Assembly (NCBI GenBank): GCA_030770535.1
Contig: JASVEC010000022.1
Location: forward strand, 62,001 to 126,000
From: Batkoa obscura
Lineage: Eukaryota > Entomophthoromycota > Entomophthoromycetes > Entomophthorales > Batkoaceae
Reading direction: 5' to 3'
Length of the DNA: 64,000 bases
Shown here in pieces: positions 1 to 11,855 of this stretch (the first letter of the stretch is position 1; each line of letters starts with the position of its first letter). The position numbers were made by a program, and so were the translations under genes. Below the pieces are notes generated by a model. It did no database searches. It worked only from the letters and a program-made list of their open reading frames with translations, and was not told where the DNA came from.

Positions 1-2007
1 TCGTTTAGTAATACCTAACACTTGACCATTTAAAAAAATGGTATATGTGTTATAACCATATATTTCATTCCCAGTTAATAATGTGATATCTTCTGCGCCT
101 AAAAGAAAGATCATTTTACTAATAGGTTCTGTTTCTACATCTGTGGTGATATGAGTCATCAGTGCTAAATTTTTTACTAAACCACATGCTTCTCCTTCTG
201 GCGTATCTGAGGGACAAAGCATACCCCATTGTGAAGGCTTTTAATATTTTTAATTTATTTATACTTTAACATCCAAAAAATTATTTACCTGTAAAGAACG
301 TGGCCCAGAAACTTTCCTTGTCTTTTCGAACTGGGAAGCAATACGTGTCATCATACCAAGAGCAGATATATAAGATAATCGAGATAATACATGAGTAATA
401 CCAGCACGTTCCATCTTAAAACGTTTTAAAATCCAATTACCGGTAGAAATAGAACGATTAAAACCAGCAGAAATATGATCTTGTAATAAACGTAACTGAG
501 TGATGGCATCAAACTCCACAGCTCGTTGCTGTTTTTTAAGGACTTTATCAATTGAAGATTTTAGCATCCCATTAAATTGCTTAAATAAATCTTCGAATAA
601 AAGAGACATAAGTTGGCCAGCACTATAAATTAAACATAATTAGTATTTTTTGTCAAATTCCGTAAAATAACAATTACAGTTCTAATCGTTTATTACCAAC
701 GTAATCTCTATCATCCAATGTTTTTTCGTTGTTTAAGGCTGAGATCACCCTTCTAGCCATAATAGTAATGTATATTGCTTTTGGGCGGAAATTTAAGTCT
801 TCAACTGTGATATGAGCTAACACAGTATTAGCTAAGCAATCAAGAGCTTCATCAGCCTAATCAATAGATGTTATTTGTATTTATCTTCTATTCTACTTAA
901 CGTGAATATTCACCTGAGTCCTTTTTATTCCCATTGCTGCAGGTCTTCTTGCTACTTTAGTTTTAGTACCAACGTAATCTAAAGCTTGTTGTTGACTAAA
1001 TATCTTTAGTTGCCCACATTCTTCAATGGAAGGTGCAAATATATCCATATAGGCTACATCACCTCCAGTTACTAATAGCGCAATTTCTTTATCAGTCACT
1101 ATTCCCATTGCTTTAAGAGCAATTACTAATGGTAAGTCTTCTGTCAATGAATTATGTCTTAAATATAATTTTGCATTTTTCATAACAACATAAGATTTGG
1201 ATTTACGTTCCATTGTTGAACTATCAAAAATTAATTTACTAATTAATATATTCAACTAAAATACCTAGTAACTGAAGCAACGGTCAACCCTTTTGGATCA
1301 ATCTCAACAATAATTCTATTTTTTGATAACTGTTCTTGTACCAAGATTACTTTTTCGGTTCCATTGACAATAAAATAACCTCCGGGATCCAATGGACACT
1401 CTCTTTTATCTGCCAACTCTTGGTCATTGCAATTTGTTAATATACAATTCCTGGATCTCAACATTACTGGGATACGTCCTATAACTACTTTGTTACGCGT
1501 AACAAGGTTTTTATTTCGTACATATTGCACATTTACATAAATGTTTGCTGCGTAAGTCAAATCTCTTAATCTGCACTCATGTGGTGTAAGTGGTGAGTTT
1601 GATGTATCACCAGCCAAACGTTCTGGTTTTCCAACGTAAATATCAGTATATCTAATTATTAGTATATGCTTAAGATTTAAAAATACATTAATTTACTTAA
1701 AGTAGAAGTTTGGATCAACATCTGATGTAACTTGTTGGTTAGCCAACATGATCTTTTTCAGATCTGTATCAATTAAATAATTATAAGAATCTATATGTTG
1801 CTTCACTAAGCCTTTCACTTTTAAGTATGCTGGTAAAAGTTTCCATTTGTCCTATAAATCAACGGTAAATATACATGAGTTGTTTGATAATGAATTGAAG
1901 TTTACTTCTAACTTTTTTACCGGAGCATTTAAGTCTTCACCTTTAAAATGCTCTTCTAAACTCAATTCTGTCCCTTCTACCTCTTTTTTAACTTTTACTT
2001 CCGACAT
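1..2007 (-). CDS. RPC2: RNA polymerase III second-largest subunit, N-terminal half (partial at window edge)
   Basis: This encodes the catalytic-core beta-like subunit of Pol III, which makes tRNA and 5S rRNA in the nucleus. Seven exons read in one frame: 2007-1906, 1851-1697, 1651-1265, 1220-914, 856-678, 622-289, 237-1 (567 codons; the C-terminal half lies outside). Introns are 44-57 nt, GT-AG, and intron 2 has a TACTAAT branch site. The Pol III type is shown by [20 protein letters not shown] followed by a [11 protein letters not shown] stretch, then the protrusion and lobe regions ([22 protein letters not shown]) and, near the window edge, [20 protein letters not shown] of the fork region. 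The start ATG at 2007 gives a short charged leader before the conserved block, as is usual. Nothing looks broken. Identification is very secure; exon 1 is the least certain boundary. Confidence 0.95.
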
Positions 2008-2546
2008 TTTTGTTTTAGCTCTTGCTTTTCTCTATAAACTTGTAATAAATATTAAATTCTATAAAAGTTAGTTTTCACAGAATAGCTTTAGGATATTTAA
2101 AATTAAGCAACTTTAAAAAATAAACTATTTGAGCTTTTTATTTCAAAAAATAAAAATAAAATAAAAGTAAAAGTAAAAATAAAAAATAAAAACAAAACAA
2201 GTATTCTAACATGCAAAATAAATATCAAATACTTTTAAATTATTGGTATAAAATAAAAAATAAATTATAATTGCTTGATAGTTACAATGACTTATAGTGG
2301 TGGCTTTAAATAAACGGACTTTTTATTTATTTATAAATAATATCATTTTACAATTTTATTAATTACATTTAATTAAATGAATAGATAGAGCATAAAGATA
2401 ACAAATAACCGTTATCGTTACTAATATTAATATGAACATAAAATTATTTTTAAACAGAAATTTTTTTGACGTACATCCTTTCAATGAATTAAATAAACCC
2501 AACAGCTACACCTTTAAAACAAAAACTCCTTATTTCTAAATTAATT
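2008..2546. other. Intergenic, RPC2 promoter side
   Basis: AT-rich spacer between the 3' end of the YEATS gene and the RPC2 start. It contains A-rich runs (about 2130-2200) but no ORF, RNA gene or repeat that I can support. Confidence 0.6.
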
Positions 2547-3951
2547 TCATTTACGCTTACCAGAAAGTGAATGCAGGCAAAGGTTAACGATACCAAACAG
2601 CTCGATCAAACATGTTTGGGAAGCAGTACTCAAATCCACTTCAAATTTATCATCTAAACCTACTTAATATCTATTAAAGTACAAATGAATATATAATACC
2701 ACTTAAAGCGCAAGGAACCCCATATAAGCGAGCCAACTTGACTATCATGCCAAGTTGAGAATAGTTTAACAGCTCCATTAAGCGTAACACATCATCTGCG
2801 TCTACCTAAATACTGTCAATTAAGTCTAGAAATTTTTGTAAAAACACTTACGTCAACAACCGGGCTCCTTTCTCTTAACCCATAAAGTGGCCTAAAAGGA
2901 TTTGGATCAGCCAAAATGCGTAGCTTTTCTGGATCTTTAATATCAAGTATCGAATAATCGTTCGGCGGAATGTGGTTTGCTTTATCACCATTAACTAACT
3001 TTAAATTATTTGCCTTTATTCTTTCAGTTGAAGGAATTTCTCTTTCGCTTTCTTCTTTATACAATCTAGTCTTTTTCAAGTCTTTCTGACTATCTTTACC
3101 ATTATCATAGTCTAGCCTACTATCCTCAACTTTAGTCTGTGTTCTTCTTGGAATCTTTGATGGCATTTTTTGACTATCCTTACTATTATCGCTATCTGGG
3201 CGACTTACTTCAGCTTTAGCTTGCGTTCTTCTCGGGACTTGTGAAAAAGCCGCAGCTCTGTTTCTTGGCGGTAAAGGTGCCTCTTTAATATCTCTAGTTT
3301 CTTTAACTAATGATTTTTTTCCTTCTGATGTCCTTTTTAGCTGAGTTTCGATACCATTTTTGGTTTCTGAAGGAGTTTTATGTGGAGCTTTTCCAACTCT
3401 TTTTCCACCTCGAACTGGCCTTGGGGGTGTATTTTCTTCTTTTTCATCAACAGGGTTTAATAGTGATCGATCCCTTGCAGAGACGTTTTTAAAAGTCTAT
3501 GATGAAATGTTGTTGGCCTATTTTATAAAATAATAATAAATAGCATACCACTATATGATCCTCTATATATCTTTCTTTATTTACATTAAGATCATGATCT
3601 ATTTCGTAAATCGTCCTCTTTTCATCGTTAAAATATAATTTGATTTTTAAATAAAATGAACCCCATCCCTTCTCTTCTAATGCATATGGTGGGTCTCTAC
3701 GAACTATTAATAGTTATTATCATATAATATAATTATTATAGTATAAGGATACTCTGTGGTTTTTTGCCAAAAGATTCATGTAGGATATATTCAACTTTAT
3801 TAATAAAGTCATGGCTTTTCATAGGCTCCCCGTCATCGTTTAAAGCAAGAATATGTACCCTCCAAGCATATAATTTATTACCTTCAACAAGTCGATTGGA
3901 GTCTTTTACCACGGTTATTACTTTAAAGTCTTTTTCAATATTCCTTGACAT
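2547..3951 (-). CDS. YEATS-domain protein with C-terminal AHD/ET-like domain (AF9/ENL/Taf14 type)
   Basis: A chromatin reader likely to bind acylated or crotonylated histone lysines and to recruit transcription complexes through its C-terminus. Five exons: 3951-3753, 3703-3549, 3496-2852, 2805-2700, 2659-2547 (405 aa); introns 40-52 nt. Residues 1-118 or so form the YEATS domain, with HDFINKVEYILHESF and RRDPPYALEEKGWGSFYLKI carrying the His/Ser/Phe and Gly-Trp loops of the reader pocket. A long basic, Ser/Lys-rich linker follows and contains two tandem copies of a 24-residue unit (PRRTQ...KDSQK). The last ~70 residues (VLRLMELLNYSQLGMIVKLA and DDKFEVDLSTAS) match the AF9/ENL ANC1-homology domain. 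This could serve as the Taf14 subunit of TFIID, SWI/SNF or INO80, or as a separate AF9-like factor; the sequence cannot decide. Confidence 0.88.
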
Positions 3952-4473
3952 TATAAATTTAGTTGCAATCAGGATTAAGCTCAGTTTATATTAAATTATT
4001 TTTATCAGTTAATTACTTTTTATTAAAGAACAACTAGAAATTGAGACGCAACAAAATTTATAGCAAATTGAGAAACCTGGATCTGAAATGCTAAAAATGG
4101 CACCTAATCGAAATAGATTCTAAGAATACTATTATTAAAATATGCAATAGTGTAAAGTAATTTAAGAAGTTTAATCTAAACGAAATTATATACGCTGGTA
4201 TAATGCTTACTTTGGTACTGTTCCTTTTCGTTTGTTTATAACGTTCAAAATTTAATATTATTATTCACATAATAGTGATATTTTAATATTAAATATAATG
4301 AAAAAAATACTATATAAATTCTAAAAGACAATTCTGCTTTTTATATTGTTATATACTCCTTTTATTTATTTAACTTATAATATTACATTACTTTTTTGAA
4401 TCCTATTCAAATCATTTTAACATTATTAATTAGTTAATAAATAATATTTAACTTTTATCGAAGACACTAAAGA
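3952..4473. other. Intergenic
   Basis: AT-rich spacer upstream of the YEATS gene and downstream of the transporter. I see no further gene, repeat or RNA. Confidence 0.6.
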
Positions 4474-6149
4474 TTAAATATTTATATTTTCGGGTAAAAG
4501 TAGATTGGTTTGTAGATTAGGTGAAAGCGTACCAAAGGGGAAAGTAGGTACAGTTAAGCTTGTCATAAGCTGTTCATTATTAAGAAAATACGACGTTAAA
4601 TCGAGGTTAAGTAGTGGCCCAGCCTTTGGTTTGTGATCCGAAACATAACGCCAGATAAATGTAGCAATTAAAGAAGATAATATTAACATAAAGATACAGA
4701 ATAAAACTAATGGCCTATATCCTGAGTAAGGGATTACGTTAATTAAATGAGATCCCAAAGGAGATCCAAGTAAAAAGCCAAGGCCACGCGAAGCTTTATA
4801 AAAACCTAGTAAACTGGTCAAGTTGTTAACACCTAAAATATGTCAATAAATATCTAAAATTAAAATAAACGATAAATACCAAATAATTCTTTTGCTACCA
4901 TTGATGAGCATGTTATTGAGCCACCAGACAAGATACCATATGAAATAACAAAAGTAAAAAGTAAACTTAAAATAATTGTATCTAAATTATGGAAATGAGG
5001 TTCATTAAATGGGTGTATACATGCTAATAACCAGAAAAAGCATGCCACAGAAGAAGCTATTAAAGTAATCAGAAATAAAAAGGAATAGGTGTTAAAAGGT
5101 AATGGATGCTTGCCCAAATGGTACAAATTCAATAGTTTATATTTTAGTCGTATGTTTTTCTTATTGATGTTGATGTTGCTCATTTTGTCGCCTATTAATC
5201 CTATGCTTATTTTCCCTAAACCTGAGGAAAGATTTAAAACAGATATCAATATCGCTGCTGTGCTCCATCCCATTTTCAACTCGGTACTTGTGAATATACC
5301 CAAAAAGTAAAATGGTATTAAATAAGCAAAGGAGTGAAATAAACCAACCAAACTAAATAACATATACTTTGACCAATTTTCATAAATATTATTAAAAACT
5401 TGTTTAAAATTAAACGTCCTAAAATCATAACTATCTTTAACTTGGTTTGATTTAGGTGGTACAATCAGCAAACTACTCATTAACAGCCCAAAAAATAATA
5501 TGAGTGCGTTAATTCTTAATGTGTTTTGATATCCAGCTCTATTCAATAAATATCCATTTAAATATGATAATGACATTCCACCTATTCCTGCTCCAGCAGA
5601 AGTTAATCCAGTAGCTAATCCACCATAGTGTTTGAAATGTAAAACTGGTAATGAAGTTGCAGGCATATTAGCTAAAGATATTCCAATCCCACATAATACA
5701 CCTTGAGTTAAATACAAATGCCAAAGTTGGGTTGAGAAAGAAGCCAATAATAAACTAATTGCTATTATAAAAGAAGCTATGATGGCAATTAGTTTATGCC
5801 CAAATCTATCACATAAAATACCGGAAGGTAATGAAAAAAAAGAATTTAATGCTGCACATAATGTTCCTACCCAACTAAATAAGCTTAAATTTATCGACAA
5901 ATGTTGATTTATGTTTGGATGTTCATTAGATAAATATTCTTGGTAAATTCCAAAAGAAGATATTGGCCCAAATGATAATGCTTGCAAAAGAAAACAGCTT
6001 AATAAAACTCTAAGTCCAAACCATGAAATTAGTTTTGGTTCTTGTTCAATTTCATTAATAAGTGGCAAATCTTGACCGTTTTGATATAACTGACTTGTTT
6101 CGTCGTATTCTGTTTCAGTTTCTTCATTCCTATTTATTTCTAAATTCAT
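4474..6149 (-). CDS. MFS transporter, monocarboxylate porter-like
   Basis: Twelve-span major facilitator of the plasma or vacuolar membrane, resembling the fungal Mch / SLC16 monocarboxylate group. Two exons, 6149-4880 and 4832-4474, joined by a 47 nt GT-AG intron with phase 1, give 542 aa. A cytosolic acidic N-terminus (~1-45) precedes TM1 (ALSFGPISSFGIYQEYL). The loop between TM2 and TM3 has the MFS signature variant GILCDRFGHK (about residues 113-122). TM5 is Gly-rich (GLTSAGAGIGGMSLSYL). A long central loop follows TM6 (~residues 232-250), and a second-half signature GLIGDKM (~319-325) follows TM8. The short tail continues about 60 residues past TM12. Substrate cannot be read from sequence; fungal relatives include riboflavin and poorly characterised monocarboxylate-type carriers. 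Confidence 0.85.
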
Positions 6150-6960
6150 TATATTATATTATTTAAAACTAGTTCAACTATACAAAAGCTTACATTTAAT
6201 ACTCCTTTTCTTTACCAACTAATTGTTAAATCATCTAAGAACTTAATAAATTGTTATTCCTTAAAAAGGCTATTTGTATTTAAATTTAATATTCGAAATT
6301 AATGATCATTATTTAGCAAAAAAAAATTACTTATTTAAATGCCTAGCTTAAAAATAGCATATTCATAGTAAGAAAAATAAATAAGTTAATATATTTTTCT
6401 AATATATACTATAATAATACATAAATATCTTTGTATTTGTGCCCTATTTATGTTGAAATAAATAGTTTTTGTTTTTAATATTTTATAGTGTAGCAGAGTT
6501 ATTGCTAAAACAAATTGAGTTGAGCCTTTTTGTACAGTTATGATTTTTTTTGAAAAGTGAAATTTATAGGGAATTGATTCACTTTACAAAATACTTTATA
6601 TTGAGTTTTATATATTTTGAAAGAGAGATATATTTATATAATCTGAAGTATAGAAACTTTATTCTATTTTGACTGAAATAGCTATTATTTAAACTTTTGT
6701 GTAGTTTTACAGTTGCTATTATCGAAAGTAAATTACTTAATAGATTGGTGGATTGAATTATTTGAATATTATTAGGACTTTTTTTAAATAAATGAGTGCC
6801 ACTAATAATAAAAAGAGAAAATACAACCGTGAGAGTAGTGAAGTACAAGATAAAGTAGGAGCGAACAAGCAAGTAACCACCATTTAGATGAGAATTTATT
6901 TGAGCATATTTTAGGGTTTCTAACTACTTTACCTTATTTTATTTTTAATAAACCTAAGAT
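6150..6960. other. Intergenic, transporter promoter side
   Basis: AT-rich. A minus-strand open frame of 97 codons (6579-6872) starts with a hydrophobic stretch but has no family signature and a composition like random AT-rich DNA, so I do not call it a gene. Confidence 0.5.
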
Positions 6961-8900
6961 GACCAAATTGGAACAAAATGTCGACTTAACAAGCCCACAG
7001 TACTAAATTGTTTAAAAATTGGTAATCTTATGCTAGTGCTAATTGTATACTAGATCTTATACTCAAAGGCATCATTGATTTGAGTTATCTTGATAATATT
7101 AGACTTAGTACTGTATGGAATTAGAAAAGTGGGTCATAATAAAGAAGATATGATTCATGGTATATCGGAATTATCATTTAATGATGACCTTGAGGGATAT
7201 TTAAGGATGAAAGTAAACAACAGGCTGTTATATTTTAACTTAGATAATCGATACGATATAGTAGGTACTCAATACTCAACATATAATTGCATAAGAAAAA
7301 AGTTTATTAATGAAGTGCCATGAGCTGAAGATGATTATCCTCAACTGGTTGAATTAAGTTATAGCTTTAAATATTTAAAGTTGATTTATGATAAATTCCA
7401 AACAATCACTTTATATAAATTAGGTTTATTTGTTGTTAGAGATCACACAAAGGTAATGAATAGCTTTATTAATAATATTATTGAAGGAGCTTCTGTCGCT
7501 GAAATAGATAATATTAAATAGATAGGTTTGATTGAAGCTCAGATGGATCTTTATTTACCAATTTTAATTATGGAACAATTTAAACGTATAGTTTTATCAA
7601 AGAATGATTTAAGTTTTCTAATGAAGTTTGTAACAAATCAAACCAAACTAAAGAGAACATCATTTATAAGATACATTGTAATAACCCTAGTTTTTTGTAA
7701 GTGAAAATAATGCTTTTTTAGAGGAACTGGGAACTAACCTACCTACAGAAACCAAAACGGCATTAAACGAGTTTGATTACAATTTCGAAGCATTTAAAAA
7801 GGACTTATCTCTTAATTTCGCAATCGAATCGTTAAGATTTGATATTGATTTAGGTAATAACGAAAATGAAAGTGTTGGATGTGATTTTATACAGGTTTTC
7901 ATTGTATTTTATTTTAAAAATAATAAAAGTTGGGAGATAAACGAACTTGTTGAGTATAGTCATATTGAGTCACATCTAGTTACTAAAGCAATTGTTAAGT
8001 TAGTACATCAATGTATACCTTTTAAAATAGATGAAAATAATTCTAGGTTATTTAATAACTTAAGCAACTATAATCAAAGTTTTCATATTAGTGAGTTGAA
8101 CGCATTGCTCTATAATAAGCTTGCTACATTTCTTGATCAAAATCAAAGTTCTATAAGTTTAGGAGAATCAATATTAGATAATCTTGATGATGACATTAAA
8201 ATTAACAACCCAACTATCCTATTTTTAGAAAAAAAATCAAAACTTTTAATATTAGTAAATGAATCTGACGACTCTGATTCTTTCTCACAGGTTATCTTTG
8301 TGAATACTCAGATTTAAGTGATGAATCAAATGAATGTGATCAAGAGTACTTATCCAAGTTTGAGTTTAAAGAAATGGATAAAATAATTAATGGCTACGTT
8401 AAAGCTTTCATAGGAGTTGGCTGTGATTTAAAGACGTTGTACAAAGGTTTAAATGTTTTTATTATGCCTCAAAATTCTTTTGGAAATCAACATATTGAAA
8501 CATAATCATAATGCTATTTAAATAATCAAATTAGAGATGTAATAGTTGAAAAAAGTAAGAATGATGAACCTATTTATCATTCAGCTAAAAAATAGAAACA
8601 TACCACTTTAGATCCTCTATGGCTTAGAATTCTTTATTTAGAAGGGGCTATATATTTTGTTAAAGCTATAGCATAAAGGTAGCGTTTAAATAAGATTACT
8701 TATACTAAATAATCAGTAGAAAAATAGCTAATGATATCATTACATACATCCTCTTTTAACGGACAATCTAATAGCTGGGATTTAGTAGCAGTAGCCAAAT
8801 TGTATATATTAGAAATGCTTTCTCCAAGAACTAAAGATTCTGAAGTAAAGTATTAGAAGGGAATAATGTATTAATACTAAAGTACCATGATCATTTGTAC
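6961..8900 (+). pseudogene. Degraded APC2/cullin-like gene
   Basis: A long plus-strand stretch reads as protein but is interrupted by several in-frame stops and at least one frame change near 7700. Open pieces lie at about 7090-7320, 7325-7520, 7525-7700, 7705-8315 and 8300-8500. The piece around 7745-8090 looks like the cullin-homology end of anaphase-promoting complex subunit 2: an F-x2-FK element, a beta-like FDIDLG segment, then a winged-helix pattern around SWEINELVEYSHIESHLV. Further on, MDKIINGYVKAFIGVGCDLK resembles the terminal winged helix, after an acidic linker (ESDDSDSF), as in APC2. An APC2 gene is essential, so this is presumably a decayed extra copy. The family call is my pattern reading and is moderate at best; the N-terminal part is unrecognised. 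Decay is clear. Confidence 0.5.
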
Positions 8901-9686
8901 AATTACTTTCATTTAGTACCAAATCAAAAGAGGATTTTATGCTTTTTTTAATTTCTGATTTTGATAAAGAGTCAAACTAAAGATTTTAATAAACCAATGA
9001 ATTTAATAAATTGAAATACCAATTCACCATTTTGAAAAGAACTTGAGTTCGCTATAATACTTTGTATTATCTCTTTTATATCATTTATATTATTTAATAG
9101 CATTACTTTATGCTCAAATTGACAGTTAAATAATCTTAATATTTAGCTTAATTTAATAATAATTATGTACTTTAGCTCAAACTCAGTTATACTTTCTAAA
9201 CTAAATTCATTGTTCAATAAAACAAATATGACTTTATCGAAGTTCGTTGCGTAGTTTAACCTGATTCTTAAAATTAGTATAATATTATTAAATTAATTTT
9301 ACATCTCATCAATTTTATTCTCTCTTTTCAAAATATAAAGTACAGTATTATGATTGTCAAGGTAAATATCCTAAAAGTACTTTAGTTTAAATTTTAAATA
9401 TGTAATAGTACTAAACTGGTTTAATTTCACTTTCAGTGGCTATACAATAATTAAAATAGTTTTTAGAATGTATGAATTGTTTTATTACTATATTTTACAT
9501 TCATTATAGTATCATTTTGCAGCTCATTGAGCCATTTCTGTGTGACTACCCATTCTTTGACTCTGATATTCATAATTTCAATACAAAATGTTTATTATTT
9601 ATTTTAAATTATAATGTCTAAATATAAATACAAAAAATGCAAAATTTTTAGCATTAAAAATAAAAAAGAATTAAATCAGTTTAATA
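8901..9686. other. Intergenic
   Basis: AT-rich sequence between the pseudogene and the palmitoyltransferase 3' end. Stops in all frames; nothing recognisable. Confidence 0.5.
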
Positions 9687-10907
9687 TTATTGTATACTTA
9701 TAGATGTAAGGTTCGAATTTAATTCATGTTCATCCTCGTTATGCTAAAACAAGAATATTAATAAAAATGAAGAATGACAATTAGTTTATATTACCATAGT
9801 TGGAGTATTAATAAAAGTAAAAAATAAATATCTTTCCCATAGAGCTAATTTTGCTTTAGATTCTGGAAACTTATTATACTTTGAAGAGATTAACTGCCAA
9901 GTAGCTAAGCCTTGTCTTGCTATAATCTATTTTAAAAATAGAATATACATTAAATAAATAATCTTACTTAAAAATAAATGAAATAGCGATAAATACAAGA
10001 GTGCTAGTAATCCACCAGTAGCTATAATTGTTAATATAAAAATAAAACCAGAAGTAACATGAATTATAGAGTCTGGTGCTCCATTATTTATATTATATGA
10101 TTTAATTACTAAAAATTTATTATAGTTTGAATAGTTAAATTAATATACACAACTTACTTTGGTTAGATAGACTTTCATAATCAGCTATCATATAAGATGT
10201 TAAATACCATCCTAAACTTGATGCTATCATAAGGAATAAACAACTCGATGCAATTAAATAAATGAAATATCTATTTTATGAAATTAACTTTTTTTTAACT
10301 TTAGAGAATAAATGAGTACCTATAATTTGTTTTCCCAATACAGTTATTTAGCCAGATACAATGATGATCCATTCCTTCAATACATTTATTACAACTGTGG
10401 CAATGGTAAGAACACTCTTTGCTATAAAAATGTTATATTAAATAAACAATAGTTACTGTAATGTTATTACAAGTATCCTTCACAATAGGAGCAAAATGAG
10501 TTGTTTGAATTATTATCAGATATACTTAATATGGCCTTGATATCTAAAGGTTCTTCATTATCCGAACTAAACAAATCACCGGTAGCAACGGGATTTGAAA
10601 AGGAACATAACAAACTTAATACGATAATCCCTATACTTAAAGAAACCATAAGGTATTATAAAGTTAACGATAATAATTATTATAAACATTTAATGCTTTA
10701 TATAATTTAGTATAAATTGAATCTTATAATCTTAAATAAAAAGGATATAATTTGTAGCATAATATTCTCATTAGCAGCTAATGGTTTGATTAAAAAGAAA
10801 TAATAATAAATCATTAATAGTTTAATGACCCAATTGCTAATAAACAAAGGATGATATGGTGGTAGTAGGCCATTACTTCTTCTCTTTCGCTCATTCATAT
10901 TGAACAT
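9687..10907 (-). CDS. DHHC palmitoyltransferase (ZDHHC1/11-like) with a U12-type AT-AC first intron
   Basis: Membrane protein S-acyltransferase that attaches palmitate to cysteines, probably in Golgi/ER membranes. Seven exons: 10907-10749, 10652-10471, 10421-10320, 10270-10158, 10108-9968, 9919-9795, 9743-9687 (292 aa). N-terminal [10 protein letters not shown] and two TM segments (~25-45, 53-72) resemble the ZDHHC1/11 N-terminus. The cysteine-rich domain spans C107-SYC-110 to Y142, with the catalytic DHHC at residues 132-135 followed by [13 protein letters not shown]. Two more TM segments follow, then GLATWQ in the place of the TTxE motif. All introns are 48-51 nt GT-AG except the first, 10653-10748, which begins ATATCCTTTT and ends AC; no GT-AG alternative keeps the frame without stops. 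The short C-terminal tail is hydrophilic. Confidence 0.87.
10653..10748 (-). other. Candidate U12-type (AT-AC) spliceosomal intron
   Basis: Intron 1 of the DHHC gene, 96 nt. On the minus strand the 5' end reads ATATCCTTTTT, matching the minor-spliceosome AT-AC donor consensus. Near the 3' end TCGTTAACTT resembles the U12 branch site (TTCCTTAACT), with the branch A about 11 nt before the terminal AC, inside the usual U12 window. Removal is phase 0 and joins NIMLQI to LMVSLSIG inside a membrane span. The interval contains stops in the incoming frame and has no usable GT donor. Confidence 0.75.
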
Positions 10908-11855
10908 AATTAGATTTATTTTTTTAATTTACTAAAAAATATGGAGAACTAAACTGCATAAATCACAGCTCAATTTCTAAATAAGGTTATAACATTTTAA
11001 GGATGTTTCATTGTGGCATAGAATATAAAATAATTATTAGTACAATTTATAGTTGTAATTAAAATTATAAACAAAAGTAAAGAATCTTGTAAAAGTGGTT
11101 CAAAGTTAATCATGATATTATAAAAACGATTATACTCAAAAGCAGTATATCAACTTTAGAAAAGCAACTTCACGTCAAGACAAATCAGTATTAGGAGCAA
11201 CCATAAGCTTACAAATTGTTCTGAGTTTAAAAATATTGTTTGTTTTAGCTGTTTTTCATATCCAAATAGCTATTCTTATATTGTTATGTAAAGCTAACAT
11301 TTTAAGGCAGCAATTACTTTTTATGATCTCGATACACATTGTAACTAAAACTAACTATCTAAAGCTATATTCAATTTTCTTAATAACATCAAATAAAAAA
11401 ACTCTATAAAAAGCATTTATTTAAAATTTCAATATGAAATATTGTATATTTTGTACTAGTCTATTTAATTAATGTTTAGATTTACTTTTGGAATTATATT
11501 TTACTAGGGTTACGTAGATTGTCGGTGATTTAAAAGTTATTATTTAAATCAAAAAGGTACAAATTAGTTGATCTATTATAGTAACTTTAAGCATGCGGTT
11601 CTAACATGTAATTATTAACCAATTGATATTATTATCATTAATAAAAGATATTATATTATTACAATTGTTACACTATATTAATATTATTTTTTTGATATTT
11701 GTTTTAATGTTTACATTATTAGTTAATTTAATTAACAATTTTCTAAATTAATTAGTTTACACTAGTTAATGCATTTGTGTATGATTGGAGAAAAATTACC
11801 TGTAAATGATCAGAATTAAGTTCCATTTTTACACTTCACTTTTATATTTTTAGCA
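10908..11855. other. Intergenic, divergent promoter region
   Basis: About 950 bp between the divergently transcribed palmitoyltransferase and BAR-SH3 genes. Very AT-rich; no ORF, RNA gene or clear repeat seen. Confidence 0.55.

Noticed and set aside
2547-2572. GTAAGC...TTTAG as a further YEATS intron
   Set aside because: It would be only ~26 nt, too short to splice, and the frame ends normally at 2547.
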